DNA of 64,000 nucleotides from Acinetobacter equi (GCF_001307195.1 NZ_CP012808.1:1984001-2048000), one strand, 5' to 3'; numbered from the stretch's first letter, positions 1 to 11,421 are shown. Numbers and translations: made by a program. The notes: generated by a model from the sequence alone, not told the origin.

Positions 1-3000
1 GAATTATTATGGGTAAAAATAGTTGGGGAAAATGGCGAACTTTTAAATCCTATTTCATATAACCCTATTCAAAGTATTGAACCATTTTTATATGAACAAA
101 CAGATTATTTAAACTTTGTTGTGCCTTTACTTGCAGGTGGTGCTGCAATAGCAGCTTTTGATCATCAAAATAAAGATGACGCTCAGACAGATACTTATAT
201 ACCACCAGTTGTTGTTCCTGAAAAACCAGATGTTCCAAAAGGTTATGAAGATAATGTAGGGGATTTACAAGGCACCTTCCCAGGTGGGACAACGACTGAT
301 GACAATACACCAGGCATTGTGGTGGTTGTTCCGGAAGGAGATACACCGAATCTGATTGTGAATGGAGAAGAAGTTCCCTCGATTTATGACAAAGATAAAG
401 GCACACTAACGCCAGTTGATCCATTACCTGAGGGTGATAACGAAATCAGCTATACGGTGACGAATCCAGCAGGTAATACCAGTGAGCCAAGTGACAGTAT
501 TACGATCACAGTAGATACAAGTCCAGTTGAAAAACCAGATGCACCATCAGGTTATGAAGATAACGTGGGTGATGTTCAAGGTACCTTCCCAGGTGGGACA
601 ACGACTGATGATAACCGTCCTGGTATTCTTGTGAATGTCCCTGAAGGAGATACACCACAATTAATCGTAGATGGAGAAGAAGTTCCCTCGATTTATGACA
701 AAGATAAAGGCACACTAACGCCAATCAATCCATTACCAGACGGTGATCATGAAATCAGCTATACGGTGACAAATCCAGCAGGTAATACCAGTGAGCCAAG
801 TGACAGTATTACGATCACAGTAGATACAAGTCCAGTTGAAAAACCAGATGCACCATCAGGTTATGAAGATAACGTGGGTGATGTTCAAGGTACCTTCCCA
901 GGTGGGACAACGACTGATGATAACCGTCCTGGTATTCTTGTGAATGTCCCTGAAGGAGATACACCACAATTAATCGTAGATGGAGAAGAAGTTCCCTCAA
1001 TTTATGACAAAGATAAAGGCACACTAACGCCAGTTGATCCATTGCCAGATGGTGATCATGAAATCAGCTATACGGTGACAAATCCAGCAGGTAATACCAG
1101 TGAGCCAAGTGATAGTATTATAATTACAGTCGATGCTTCAGGTATCGTACGTCCAGATGCCCCTGAAGGTTATTACGATAATGTGGGGGATCTACAAGGA
1201 AAATTTGAGTCAGGTACAACAACGGATGACAGTACACCAAGTTTGATTATCCCAACACCACCTGAAGGTAGTACACCAACACTATTGGTTGACGGTGAAG
1301 TTGTAGAATCGACGTATGATGCCGAAAATGGCTATTTAACGCCACTTGTTGCATTGCCGGATGGTTCTCATAAGTTAAGTTACACCTTAACCAATGCTGC
1401 TGGTAATGTTAGTGAGCCAAGTGACAGTATTACGATCACAGTAGATACACGTCCAGTTGAAAAACCAGATGCACCATCAGGTTATGAAGATAACGTGGGT
1501 GATGTCCAAGGCACCTTCCCAGGTGGGACAACGACTGATGACAATACACCAGGCATTGTGGTGGTTGTTCCGGAAGGAGATACACCGAATCTGATTGTGA
1601 ATGGAGAAGAAGTTCCCTCGATTTATGACAAAGATAAAGGCACACTAACGCCAGTTGATCCATTACCTGAGGGTGATAACGAAATCAGCTATACGGTGAC
1701 GAATCCAGCAGGTAATACCAGTGAGCCAAGTGACAGTATTACGATCACAGTAGATACACGTCCAGTTGAAAAACCAGATGCACCATCAGGTTATGAAGAT
1801 AACGTGGGTGATGTCCAAGGCACCTTCCCAGGAGGGACAACGACTGATGACAATACACCAGGCATTGTGGTGGTTGTTCCGGAAGGAGATACACCGAATC
1901 TGATTGTGAATGGAGAAGAAGTTCCCTCGATTTATGACAAAGATAAAGGCACACTAACGCCAGTTGATCCATTACCTGAGGGTGATAACGAAATCAGCTA
2001 TACGGTGACGAATCCAGCAGGTAATACCAGTGAGCCAAGTGACAGTATTACGATCACAGTAGATACAAGTCCAGTTGAAAAACCAGATGCACCATCAGGT
2101 TATGAAGATAACGTGGGTGATGTTCAAGGTACCTTCCCAGGTGGGACAACGACTGATGATAACCGTCCTGGTATTCTTGTGAATGTCCCTGAAGGAGATA
2201 CACCACAATTAATCGTAGATGGAGAAGAAGTTCCCTCAATTTATGACAAAGATAAAGGCACACTAACGCCAGTTGATCCATTGCCAGATGGTGATCATGA
2301 AATCAGCTATACGGTGACAAATCCAGCAGGTAATACCAGTGAGCCAAGTGATAGTATTATAATTACAGTCGATGCTTCAGGTATCGTACGTCCAGATGCC
2401 CCTGAAGGTTATTACGATAATGTGGGGGATCTACAAGGAAAATTTGAGTCAGGTACAACAACGGATGACAGTACACCAAGTTTGATTATCCCAACACCAC
2501 CTGAAGGTAGTACACCAACACTATTGGTCGACGGTGAAGTTGTAGAATCGACGTATGATGCCGAAAATGGCTATTTAACGCCACTTGTTGCATTGCCGGA
2601 TGGTTCTTATAAGTTAAGTTACACCTTAACCAATGCTGCTGGTAATGTTAGTGAGCCAAGTGACAGTATTACGATCACAGTAGATACAAGTCCAGTTGAA
2701 AAACCAGATGCACCATCAGGTTATGAAGATAACGTGGGTGATGTTCAAGGTACCTTCCCAGGTGGGACAACGACTGATGATAACCGTCCTGGTATTCTTG
2801 TGAATGTCCCTGAAGGAGATACACCACAATTAATCGTAGATGGAGAAGAAGTTCCCTCAATTTATGACAAAGATAAAGGCACACTAACGCCAGTTGATCC
2901 ATTGCCAGATGGTGATCATGAAATCAGCTATACGGTGACAAATCCAGCAGGTAATACCAGTGAGCCAAGTGATAGTATTATAATTACAGTCGATGCTTCA

Positions 3001-6000
3001 GGTATCGTACGTCCAGATGCCCCTGAAGGTTATTACGATAATGTGGGGGATCTACAAGGAAAATTTGAGTCAGGTACAACAACGGATGACAGTACACCAA
3101 GTTTGATTATCCCAACACCACCTGAAGGTAGTACACCAACACTATTGGTTGACGGTGAAGTTGTAGAATCGACGTATGATGCCGAAAATGGCTATTTAAC
3201 GCCACTTGTTGCATTGCCGGATGGTTCTCATAAGTTAAGTTACACCTTAACCAATGCTGCTGGTAATGTTAGTGAGCCAAGTGACAGTATTACGATCACA
3301 GTAGATACACGTCCAGTTGAAAAACCAGATGCACCATCAGGTTATGAAGATAACGTGGGTGATGTCCAAGGCACCTTCCCAGGTGGGACAACGACTGATG
3401 ACAATACACCAGGCATTGTGGTGGTTGTTCCGGAAGGAGATACACCGAATCTGATTGTGAATGGAGAAGAAGTTCCCTCGATTTATGACAAAGATAAAGG
3501 CACACTAACGCCAGTTGATCCATTACCTGAGGGTGATAACGAAATCAGCTATACGGTGACGAATCCAGCAGGTAATACCAGTGAGCCAAGTGACAGTATT
3601 ACGATCACAGTAGATACACGTCCAGTTGAAAAACCAGATGCACCATCAGGTTATGAAGATAACGTGGGTGATGTCCAAGGCACCTTCCCAGGAGGGACAA
3701 CGACTGATGACAATACACCAGGCATTGTGGTGGTTGTTCCGGAAGGAGATACACCGAATCTGATTGTGAATGGAGAAGAAGTTCCCTCGATTTATGACAA
3801 AGATAAAGGCACACTAACGCCAGTTGATCCATTACCTGAGGGTGATAACGAAATCAGCTATACGGTGACGAATCCAGCAGGTAATACCAGTGAGCCAAGT
3901 GACAGTATTACGATCACAGTAGATACACGTCCAGTTGAAAAACCAGATGCACCATCAGGTTATGAAGATAACGTGGGTGATGTTCAAGGTACCTTCCCAG
4001 GTGGGACAACGACTGATGATAACCGTCCTGGTATTCTTGTGAATGTCCCTGAAGGAGATACACCACAATTAATCGTAGATGGAGAAGAAGTTCCCTCAAT
4101 TTATGACAAAGATAAAGGCACACTAACGCCAGTTGATCCATTGCCAGATGGTGATCATGAAATCAGCTATACGGTGACAAATCCAGCAGGTAATACCAGT
4201 GAGCCAAGTGATAGTATTATAATTACAGTCGATGCTTCAGGTATCGTACGTCCAGATGCCCCTGAAGGTTATTACGATAATGTGGGGGATCTACAAGGAA
4301 AATTTGAGTCAGGTACAACAACGGATGACAGTACACCAAGTTTGATTATCCCAACACCACCTGAAGGTAGTACACCAACACTATTGGTCGACGGTGAAGT
4401 TGTAGAATCGACGTATGATGCCGAAAATGGCTATTTAACGCCACTTGTTGCATTGCCGGATGGTTCTTATAAGTTAAGTTACACCTTAACCAATGCTGCT
4501 GGTAATGTTAGTGAGCCAAGTGACAGTATTACGATCACAGTAGATACACGTCCAGTTGAAAAACCAGATGCACCATCAGGTTATGAAGATAACGTGGGTG
4601 ATGTCCAAGGCACCTTCCCAGGTGGGACAACGACTGATGACAATACACCAGGCATTGTGGTGGTTGTTCCGGAAGGAGATACACCGAATCTGATTGTGAA
4701 TGGAGAAGAAGTTCCCTCGATTTATGACAAAGATAAAGGCACACTAACGCCAGTTGATCCATTACCTGAGGGTGATAACGAAATCAGCTATACGGTGACG
4801 AATCCAGCAGGTAATACCAGTGAGCCAAGTGACAGTATTACGATCACAGTAGATACAAGTCCAGTTGAAAAACCAGATGCACCATCAGGTTATGAAGATA
4901 ACGTGGGTGATGTCCAAGGCACCTTCCCAGGTGGGACAACGACTGATGACAATACACCAGGCATTGTGGTGGTTGTTCCGGAAGGAGATACACCGAATCT
5001 GATTGTGAATGGAGAAGAAGTTCCCTCGATTTATGACAAAGATAAAGGCACACTAACGCCAGTTGATCCATTACCTGAGGGTGATAACGAAATCAGCTAT
5101 ACGGTGACGAATCCAGCAGGTAATACCAGTGAGCCAAGTGACAGTATTACGATCACAGTAGATACACGTCCAGTTGAAAAACCAGATGCACCATCAGGTT
5201 ATGAAGATAACGTGGGTGATGTCCAAGGCACCTTCCCAGGAGGGACAACGACTGATGACAATACACCAGGCATTGTGGTGGTTGTTCCGGAAGGAGATAC
5301 ACCGAATCTGATTGTGAATGGAGAAGAAGTTCCCTCGATTTATGACAAAGATAAAGGCACACTAACGCCAGTTGATCCATTACCTGAGGGTGATAACGAA
5401 ATCAGCTATACGGTGACGAATCCAGCAGGTAATACCAGTGAGCCAAGTGACAGTATTACGATCACAGTAGATACACGTCCAGTTGAAAAACCAGATGCAC
5501 CATCAGGTTATGAAGATAACGTGGGTGATGTCCAAGGCACCTTCCCAGGTGGGACAACGACTGATGACAATACACCAGGCATTGTGGTGGTTGTTCCGGA
5601 AGGAGATACACCGAATCTGATTGTGAATGGAGAAGAAGTTCCCTCGATTTATGACAAAGATAAAGGCACACTAACGCCAGTTGATCCATTACCTGAGGGT
5701 GATAACGAAATCAGCTATACGGTGACGAATCCAGCAGGTAATACCAGTGAGCCAAGTGACAGTATTACGATCACAGTAGATACACGTCCAGTTGAAAAAC
5801 CAGATGCACCATCAGGTTATGAAGATAACGTGGGTGATGTCCAAGGCACCTTCCCAGGAGGGACAACGACTGATGACAATACACCAGGCATTGTGGTGGT
5901 TGTTCCGGAAGGAGATACACCGAATCTGATTGTGAATGGAGAAGAAGTTCCCTCGATTTATGACAAAGATAAAGGCACACTAACGCCAGTTGATCCATTA

Positions 6001-9000
6001 CCTGAGGGTGATAACGAAATCAGCTATACGGTGACGAATCCAGCAGGTAATACCAGTGAGCCAAGTGACAGTATTACGATCACAGTAGATACAAGTCCAG
6101 TTGAAAAACCAGATGCACCATCAGGTTATGAAGATAACGTGGGTGATGTTCAAGGTACCTTCCCAGGTGGGACAACGACTGATGATAACCGTCCTGGTAT
6201 TCTTGTGAATGTCCCTGAAGGAGATACACCACAATTAATCGTAGATGGAGAAGAAGTTCCCTCAATTTATGACAAAGATAAAGGCACACTAACGCCAGTT
6301 GATCCATTGCCAGATGGTGATCATGAAATCAGCTATACGGTGACAAATCCATCAGGTAATACCAGTGAGCCAAGTGATAGTATTATAATTACAGTCGATG
6401 CTTCAGGTATCGTACGTCCAGATGCCCCTGAAGGTTATTACGATAATGTGGGGGATCTACAAGGAAAATTTGAGTCAGGTACAACAACGGATGACAGTAC
6501 ACCAAGTTTGATTATCCCAACACCACCTGAAGGTAGTACACCAACACTATTGGTTGACGGTGAAGTTGTAGAATCGACGTATGATGCCGAAAATGGCTAT
6601 TTAACGCCACTTGTTGCATTGCCGGATGGTTCTCATAAGTTAAGTTACACCTTAACCAATGCTGCTGGTAATGTTAGTGAGCCAAGTGACAGTATTACGA
6701 TCACAGTAGATACACGTCCAGTTGAAAAACCAGATGCACCATCAGGTTATGAAGATAACGTGGGTGATGTCCAAGGCACCTTCCCAGGTGGGACAACGAC
6801 TGATGACAATACACCAGGCATTGTGGTGGTTGTTCCGGAAGGAGATACACCGAATCTGATTGTGAATGGAGAAGAAGTTCCCTCGATTTATGACAAAGAT
6901 AAAGGCACACTAACGCCAGTTGATCCATTACCTGAGGGTGATAACGAAATCAGCTATACGGTGACGAATCCAGCAGGTAATACCAGTGAGCCAAGTGACA
7001 GTATTACGATCACAGTAGATACAAGCCCCGTTGAAAAACCAGATGTACCATCAGGTTATGAAGATAACGTGGGTGATGTCCAAGGCACCTTCCCAGGTGG
7101 GACAACGACTGATGACAATACACCAGGCATTGTGGTGGTTGTTCCAGAAGGAGATACACCGAATCTGATTGTAAATGGAGAAGAAGTTCCTTCGATTTAT
7201 GACAAAGATAAAGGCACACTAACGCCAGTTGATCCATTACCTGAGGGTGATAACGAAATCAGCTATACGGTGACAAATCCAGCAGGTAATACCAGTGAGC
7301 CAAGTGACAGTATTACGATCACAGTAGATACAAGCCCCGTTGAAAAACCAGATGTACCATCAGGTTATGAAGATAACGTGGGTGATGTCCAAGGCACCTT
7401 CCCAGGTGGGACAACGACTGATGACAATACACCAGGCATTGTGGTGGTTGTTCCGGAAGGAGATACACCGAATCTGATTGTGAATGGAGAAGAAGTTCCC
7501 TCGATTTATGACAAAGATAAAGGCACACTAACGCCAGTTGATCCATTACCTGAGGGTGATAACGAAATCAGCTATACGGTGACGAATCCAGCAGGTAATA
7601 CCAGTGAGCCAAGTGACAGTATTACGATCACAGTAGATACAAGTCCAGTTGAAAAACCAGATGCACCATCAGGTTATGAAGATAACGTGGGTGATGTCCA
7701 AGGCACCTTCCCAGGTGGGACAACGACTGATGACAATACACCAGGCATTGTGGTGGTTGTTCCGGAAGGAGATACACCGAATCTGATTGTGAATGGAGAA
7801 GAAGTTCCCTCGATTTATGACAAAGATAAAGGCACACTAACGCCAGTTGATCCATTACCTGAGGGTGATAACGAAATCAGCTATACGGTGACGAATCCAG
7901 CAGGTAATACCAGTGAGCCAAGTGACAGTATTACGATCACAGTAGATACAAGTCCAGTTGAAAAACCAGATGCACCATCAGGTTATGAAGATAACGTGGG
8001 TGATGTCCAAGGCACCTTCCCAGGTGGGACAACGACTGATGACAATACACCAGGCATTGTGGTGGTTGTTCCGGAAGGAGATACACCGAATCTGATTGTA
8101 AATGGAGAAGAAGTTCCCTCGATTTATGACAAAGATAAAGGCACACTAACGCCAGTTGATCCATTACCTGAGGGTGATAACGAAATCAGCTATACGGTGA
8201 CAAATCCAGCAGGTAATACCAGTGAGCCAAGTGATAGTATTATCATTACAGTTGATACGATTCCTCCATCTGTAGAAGGTATTACAAATGAAGTTCATAT
8301 TGATATCGATACAGCAAATGGGGTTCCTGAATCTGGATTTACTGATACGATTACAGCAAGAAATGATGACTTAATCACACGTGATTCTAATCCAAGCCTC
8401 ATATCTGGGTCTTTAAATATAGCGCTAAAAGCTGGTGAAACAATTCAATTATCTTTTGATGGTGGTGAGACGTGGAACACTGTTACGACTTTCGAAAATC
8501 AAAAAGATTGGACATATCAGTTTGATAAAACATATGAAAATGATACTGAAATAAATATCAATTTTAGAGTTGTAAATAGTATTGGTAACTCATCAAGACT
8601 CGAGGGGCAAGATGCCAAAATTATTATTGATTTAACATCACCAACAGGTATTGCTTTTGCTCCAGAGGTAAGCAGTTTAACTGATGTGACTGAAATTTTC
8701 ACATTTGATAGTGAAAAATATGGTCTTCTAGAGGCAGGTGCAACAATTGCTTTAGTTAATGATGTGAATAACAACACTATGTGGCAAGAAGGCATTGATA
8801 CTGTAATTGCATCAGCTGTAGTAAATGCCGATGGAGCATGGTCAATTGAAACAACTTTACCAGCTGGTGCTTTAAATCTTGCATTCTTGGTATGGGATAA
8901 AGCAGGAAATATTTCTGAAATGAGTACAATTACTCATACAGGTGTTTCATCAAGTGATACGGGTAGTGAGTCTGTTGAGGCAACATGGGGTGGAACAACA

Positions 9001-11421
9001 GATGCAGGTGGCCGAGGAATTAATGCCGCGGCTGCAACGATTAGTAAAGATGGTACATGGTCATTCTTCCAAAGTGTACGTGCCGCAACGGGAACAGGAG
9101 CTGCTAACGCAGGTCGTGTATATACACAAGAAGGTGATCTTGAAGACTATACTTCTGCATATTTAGCACAGCCAAGTACGACTAATGGCGCAGGCTATAA
9201 TTTAAATGGTGGTGGTTATGGACATTTTGTTAATGCTGCCGTTTTTGCGGATATCAATCGTGATGGCTTAGTCGATGTGATGTCACAAGTAAGTGACTAT
9301 GGTAATAGTGGTCGTACCGCATATTGGATGCAACAGGAAGATGGATCGTGGTTACCACAAGTTGTTAACCAAGGTACATTGAACCATCTTGGTGGTGTAA
9401 TTGCCTATGACCGTACGGGTGATGGGTATCTTGATTTTGTTTTAGCAGATTCAGCTCCAGATTCAATTTCATTCTTGAAAAATGAGGAAGGTGTTTTAAG
9501 CCCTGAAAATAATGGTAACGAAGTCGGTCGTCCACCATCTTCTGCAACAACTGTTATGAATGGTTTAGGTACTGCAGGTGTTACTGGTGTTAGTCTAGAT
9601 GGACTTGCAGGTGGTAACCTTAGCGTGATGCATGAAATTGGAGCTGTAGATATTGATAATAATGGTACTGTAGATATTACAGCTCATATCGACCGTAGCG
9701 GTACAGGTACAGGTGGTCGAAATAATGGCCAAAATATGGGTATGCTTTATAATACGGGTACTGAAGAAGGTTTTACCTTCATTCAGAAAGAGTATATTTT
9801 TGCGCCAGATGCGGGTGATGATTATGGTAACTTATCACAATCTATGACTTGGGCTGATTTTAATGGCGATGGTTGGTTAGATTTATACTTAAACCGTGGT
9901 GCTGATAAAACAACTCAAACACGTGCGAGTAGTGAAAGTCGAATTTATTTAAATGATGGCACAGGACAACTTAAGACTGATATTGCTGATACAATCTGGT
10001 TCGGTGATGAGTATAAAGGTGCAACATCATTTGCGGTTGACTGGAACTTTGATGGTTTGGTTGATGTGATTGAAGTGCCTGCACAAGTTAATAACTCAAA
10101 CTTCTCACCATTCTCACCAATGTTGTATACGAATAATGGAACGAATGAATGGGGAGCAAATGCAATATCCTTAACAGGGGATGTAACATATTCAAATGTT
10201 ACAGGTGCAGTCGTTGTAGACTATGACTGGGATGGTTCACTAGATTTATTGTTATATCATTCAGGTACAAATGCTGCTGTTGTTTCAACGGATAATAGCG
10301 CACCAACAACAATTGTACGTAACACTAATATCGCAGCTGATGGTACAAGTCTAAATATTCGTATTGTTGATGGTCATGGTATTAATACCTACTATAGTAA
10401 TACCGTTAAACTCTATAACTCAGCAGGTGAACTAGTTTCTACACAATTGATTAATCCTCAATCGTCAGGTTCTAGTAACAGCATGGGCTTAGTGAGTTTC
10501 TATGGCTTAAGTGCAACAGAAAGCTATTCAATTCAGTTATTACGTGTAACGAATGGTGTGACTGATCATGTAGGTGGTGTCGCGAATTTAGGTGGTTATA
10601 ATAATGCAACAATTAATAGTAGCTGGACTGGTTTAACGACAAGTAAAGCAAACGAAGCATATGTGCTAACTGCAGAAGCAGATACAGCAATTAATGATAG
10701 TAATAATAATTCTGTTGGTATTGTCGGTACGGGGTATAACGATCATTTCTACGGTACTCTAGGTAATGATCACTACAATGGTGGTGGTGGTTGGATCATT
10801 AATGAAAATGGTAATCAATGGGTGGCTCAAGGTGGTCAAGATATTCTTGATTACAGTTTATTGAATGCCAAAATTTCTATTAATGTAAGTACGAAAACTG
10901 TAATTAAAAATGTGGATGGCACTGTTTATACAGATACTTTTGAAAATATTGAAAAATTCATTACAGGAAGTGGAGATACAGTTTTCACAGGTGGTGATGA
11001 AGGTGATCATTATTTTGTAGGTGGACAAGGTGACGATACGTATAATTTAGGTGAAAACCATACAGGAAATGATACTTTATACTTCACTCTTCTAGATGCA
11101 GATGATGCAACTGGTGGTAATGGAACAGATATTGTAAATGGGTTTAAAATAGGTCAGGATATTATTGATATTCATGAACTATTAACAGATTACACTGAAA
11201 CAGTTGGTCTGTATGAGGATTTAAACGGTGATTATAAGCTCGATGTGTCTTCAGAAAAACTTTTACAATATGTGAAAGTATCAAATGAAGATGGAAATAC
11301 TTTCGTTGCTATTGACCGTGATGGTGAAGGCACAAACTATAACTTTACAACAGTATTAACAATTACTAATCTTGAAACAGATCTGATAACATTATTGCAA
11401 AATAATCAATTAGTTGTGTAA
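1..11421 (+). CDS. Giant Bap-like type I-secreted adhesin (5' end outside window)
   Basis: The reading frame is open from base 1, so the gene starts upstream; the GTG at 121 is internal, not a start. At least 3807 codons are present. Early residues include a glycine/alanine-rich hydrophobic stretch (LLAGGAAIAAF) typical of the N-terminal region of Acinetobacter Bap-like proteins. About 220-8268 encodes 26 tandem ~103-residue Ig-like repeats. Two diverged Ig-like modules follow (about 8270-8930). Next comes a segment (about 9000-10270) with FG-GAP/VCBS-like calcium-binding motifs (DINRDGLVD, DRTGDGYLD, DFNGDGWLD, DWNFDGLVD, DYDWDGSLD). The C-terminus (about 10690-11421) has glycine/aspartate-rich RTX-like turns (GGQGDDTYNLG) and the hydrophobic tail of type I secretion targets. 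Role by family: cell-surface adhesion and biofilm formation, exported by a TolC-type type I system not present here. A strong terminator follows. Confidence 0.88.
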   Translation, partial: ELLWVKIVGENGELLNPISYNPIQSIEPFLYEQTDYLNFVVPLLAGGAAIAAFDHQNKDDAQTDTYIPPVVVPEKPDVPKGYEDNVGDLQGTFPGGTTTDDNTPGIVVVVPEGDTPNLIVNGEEVPSIYDKDKGTLTPVDPLPEGDNEISYTVTNPAGNTSEPSDSITITVDTSPVEKPDAPSGYEDNVGDVQGTFPGGTTTDDNRPGILVNVPEGDTPQLIVDGEEVPSIYDKDKGTLTPINPLPDGDHEISYTVTNPAGNTSEPSDSITITVDTSPVEKPDAPSGYEDNVGDVQGTFPGGTTTDDNRPGILVNVPEGDTPQLIVDGEEVPSIYDKDKGTLTPVDPLPDGDHEISYTVTNPAGNTSEPSDSIIITVDASGIVRPDAPEGYYDNVGDLQGKFESGTTTDDSTPSLIIPTPPEGSTPTLLVDGEVVESTYDAENGYLTPLVALPDGSHKLSYTLTNAAGNVSEPSDSITITVDTRPVEKPDAPSGYEDNVGDVQGTFPGGTTTDDNTPGIVVVVPEGDTPNLIVNGEEVPSIYDKDKGTLTPVDPLPEGDNEISYTVTNPAGNTSEPSDSITITVDTRPVEKPDAPSGYEDNVGDVQGTFPGGTTTDDNTPGIVVVVPEGDTPNLIVNGEEVPSIYDKDKGTLTPVDPLPEGDNEISYTVTNPAGNTSEPSDSITITVDTSPVEKPDAPSGYEDNVGDVQGTFPGGTTTDDNRPGILVNVPEGDTPQLIVDGEEVPSIYDKDKGTLTPVDPLPDGDHEISYTVTNPAGNTSEPSDSIIITVDASGIVRPDAPEGYYDNVGDLQGKFESGTTTDDSTPSLIIPTPPEGSTPTLLVDGEVVESTYDAENGYLTPLVALPDGSYKLSYTLTNAAGNVSEPSDSITITVDTSPVEKPDAPSGYEDNVGDVQGTFPGGTTTDDNRPGILVNVPEGDTPQLIVDGEEVPSIYDKDKGTLTPVDPLPDGDHEISYTVTNPAGNTSEPSDSIIITVDASGIVRPDAPEGYYDNVGDLQGKFESGTTTDDSTPSLIIPTPPEGSTPTLLVDGEVVESTYDAENGYLTPLVALPDGSHKLSYTLTNAAGNVSEPSDSITITVDTRPVEKPDAPSGYEDNVGDVQGTFPGGTTTDDNTPGIVVVVPEGDTPNLIVNGEEVPSIYDKDKGTLTPVDPLPEGDNEISYTVTNPAGNTSEPSDSITITVDTRPVEKPDAPSGYEDNVGDVQGTFPGGTTTDDNTPGIVVVVPEGDTPNLIVNGEEVPSIYDKDKGTLTPVDPLPEGDNEISYTVTNPAGNTSEPSDSITITVDTRPVEKPDAPSGYEDNVGDVQGTFPGGTTTDDNRPGILVNVPEGDTPQLIVDGEEVPSIYDKDKGTLTPVDPLPDGDHEISYTVTNPAGNTSEPSDSIIITVDASGIVRPDAPEGYYDNVGDLQGKFESGTTTDDSTPSLIIPTPPEGSTPTLLVDGEVVESTYDAENGYLTPLVALPDGSYKLSYTLTNAAGNVSEPSDSITITVDTRPVEKPDAPSGYEDNVGDVQGTFPGGTTTDDNTPGIVVVVPEGDTPNLIVNGEEVPSIYDKDKGTLTPVDPLPEGDNEISYTVTNPAGNTSEPSDSITITVDTSPVEKPDAPSGYEDNVGDVQGTFPGGTTTDDNTPGIVVVVPEGDTPNLIVNGEEVPSIYDKDKGTLTPVDPLPEGDNEISYTVTNPAGNTSEPSDSITITVDTRPVEKPDAPSGYEDNVGDVQGTFPGGTTTDDNTPGIVVVVPEGDTPNLIVNGEEVPSIYDKDKGTLTPVDPLPEGDNEISYTVTNPAGNTSEPSDSITITVDTRPVEKPDAPSGYEDNVGDVQGTFPGGTTTDDNTPGIVVVVPEGDTPNLIVNGEEVPSIYDKDKGTLTPVDPLPEGDNEISYTVTNPAGNTSEPSDSITITVDTRPVEKPDAPSGYEDNVGDVQGTFPGGTTTDDNTPGIVVVVPEGDTPNLIVNGEEVPSIYDKDKGTLTPVDPLPEGDNEISYTVTNPAGNTSEPSDSITITVDTSPVEKPDAPSGYEDNVGDVQGTFPGGTTTDDNRPGILVNVPEGDTPQLIVDGEEVPSIYDKDKGTLTPVDPLPDGDHEISYTVTNPSGNTSEPSDSIIITVDASGIVRPDAPEGYYDNVGDLQGKFESGTTTDDSTPSLIIPTPPEGSTPTLLVDGEVVESTYDAENGYLTPLVALPDGSHKLSYTLTNAAGNVSEPSDSITITVDTRPVEKPDAPSGYEDNVGDVQGTFPGGTTTDDNTPGIVVVVPEGDTPNLIVNGEEVPSIYDKDKGTLTPVDPLPEGDNEISYTVTNPAGNTSEPSDSITITVDTSPVEKPDVPSGYEDNVGDVQGTFPGGTTTDDNTPGIVVVVPEGDTPNLIVNGEEVPSIYDKDKGTLTPVDPLPEGDNEISYTVTNPAGNTSEPSDSITITVDTSPVEKPDVPSGYEDNVGDVQGTFPGGTTTDDNTPGIVVVVPEGDTPNLIVNGEEVPSIYDKDKGTLTPVDPLPEGDNEISYTVTNPAGNTSEPSDSITITVDTSPVEKPDAPSGYEDNVGDVQGTFPGGTTTDDNTPGIVVVVPEGDTPNLIVNGEEVPSIYDKDKGTLTPVDPLPEGDNEISYTVTNPAGNTSEPSDSITITVDTSPVEKPDAPSGYEDNVGDVQGTFPGGTTTDDNTPGIVVVVPEGDTPNLIVNGEEVPSIYDKDKGTLTPVDPLPEGDNEISYTVTNPAGNTSEPSDSIIITVDTIPPSVEGITNEVHIDIDTANGVPESGFTDTITARNDDLITRDSNPSLISGSLNIALKAGETIQLSFDGGETWNTVTTFENQKDWTYQFDKTYENDTEININFRVVNSIGNSSRLEGQDAKIIIDLTSPTGIAFAPEVSSLTDVTEIFTFDSEKYGLLEAGATIALVNDVNNNTMWQEGIDTVIASAVVNADGAWSIETTLPAGALNLAFLVWDKAGNISEMSTITHTGVSSSDTGSESVEATWGGTTDAGGRGINAAAATISKDGTWSFFQSVRAATGTGAANAGRVYTQEGDLEDYTSAYLAQPSTTNGAGYNLNGGGYGHFVNAAVFADINRDGLVDVMSQVSDYGNSGRTAYWMQQEDGSWLPQVVNQGTLNHLGGVIAYDRTGDGYLDFVLADSAPDSISFLKNEEGVLSPENNGNEVGRPPSSATTVMNGLGTAGVTGVSLDGLAGGNLSVMHEIGAVDIDNNGTVDITAHIDRSGTGTGGRNNGQNMGMLYNTGTEEGFTFIQKEYIFAPDAGDDYGNLSQSMTWADFNGDGWLDLYLNRGADKTTQTRASSESRIYLNDGTGQLKTDIADTIWFGDEYKGATSFAVDWNFDGLVDVIEVPAQVNNSNFSPFSPMLYTNNGTNEWGANAISLTGDVTYSNVTGAVVVDYDWDGSLDLLLYHSGTNAAVVSTDNSAPTTIVRNTNIAADGTSLNIRIVDGHGINTYYSNTVKLYNSAGELVSTQLINPQSSGSSNSMGLVSFYGLSATESYSIQLLRVTNGVTDHVGGVANLGGYNNATINSSWTGLTTSKANEAYVLTAEADTAINDSNNNSVGIVGTGYNDHFYGTLGNDHYNGGGGWIINENGNQWVAQGGQDILDYSLLNAKISINVSTKTVIKNVDGTVYTDTFENIEKFITGSGDTVFTGGDEGDHYFVGGQGDDTYNLGENHTGNDTLYFTLLDADDATGGNGTDIVNGFKIGQDIIDIHELLTDYTETVGLYEDLNGDYKLDVSSEKLLQYVKVSNEDGNTFVAIDRDGEGTNYNFTTVLTITNLETDLITLLQNNQLVV
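220..8268 (+). repeat. 26 tandem ~309-bp coding repeats of three types
   Basis: Units are 309 bp (103 aa), or 312 bp for one variant. By residue signature, about 15 are type A (core NTPGIVVVVPEGDTPNL), 6 are type B (core NRPGILVNVPEGDTPQL) and 5 are type C (core STPSLIIPTPPEGSTPTL, 312 bp). Every C unit directly follows a B unit. Only the B unit at about 506 is followed by another B. Copies of a type are almost identical at DNA level, synonymous sites included, which points to recent recombination or gene conversion. The copy number should be treated cautiously if the assembly used short reads. Confidence 0.92.

Noticed and set aside
506..8164. About twenty minus-strand open frames of ~75 codons repeated every 309 bases
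   Set aside because: They are antisense shadows of the adhesin repeats, identical because the repeats are identical, with no ribosome sites of their own.
220..8268. CRISPR-like or satellite array
   Set aside because: The units are 309-312 bp, contiguous and in frame with one protein; there are no spacers.
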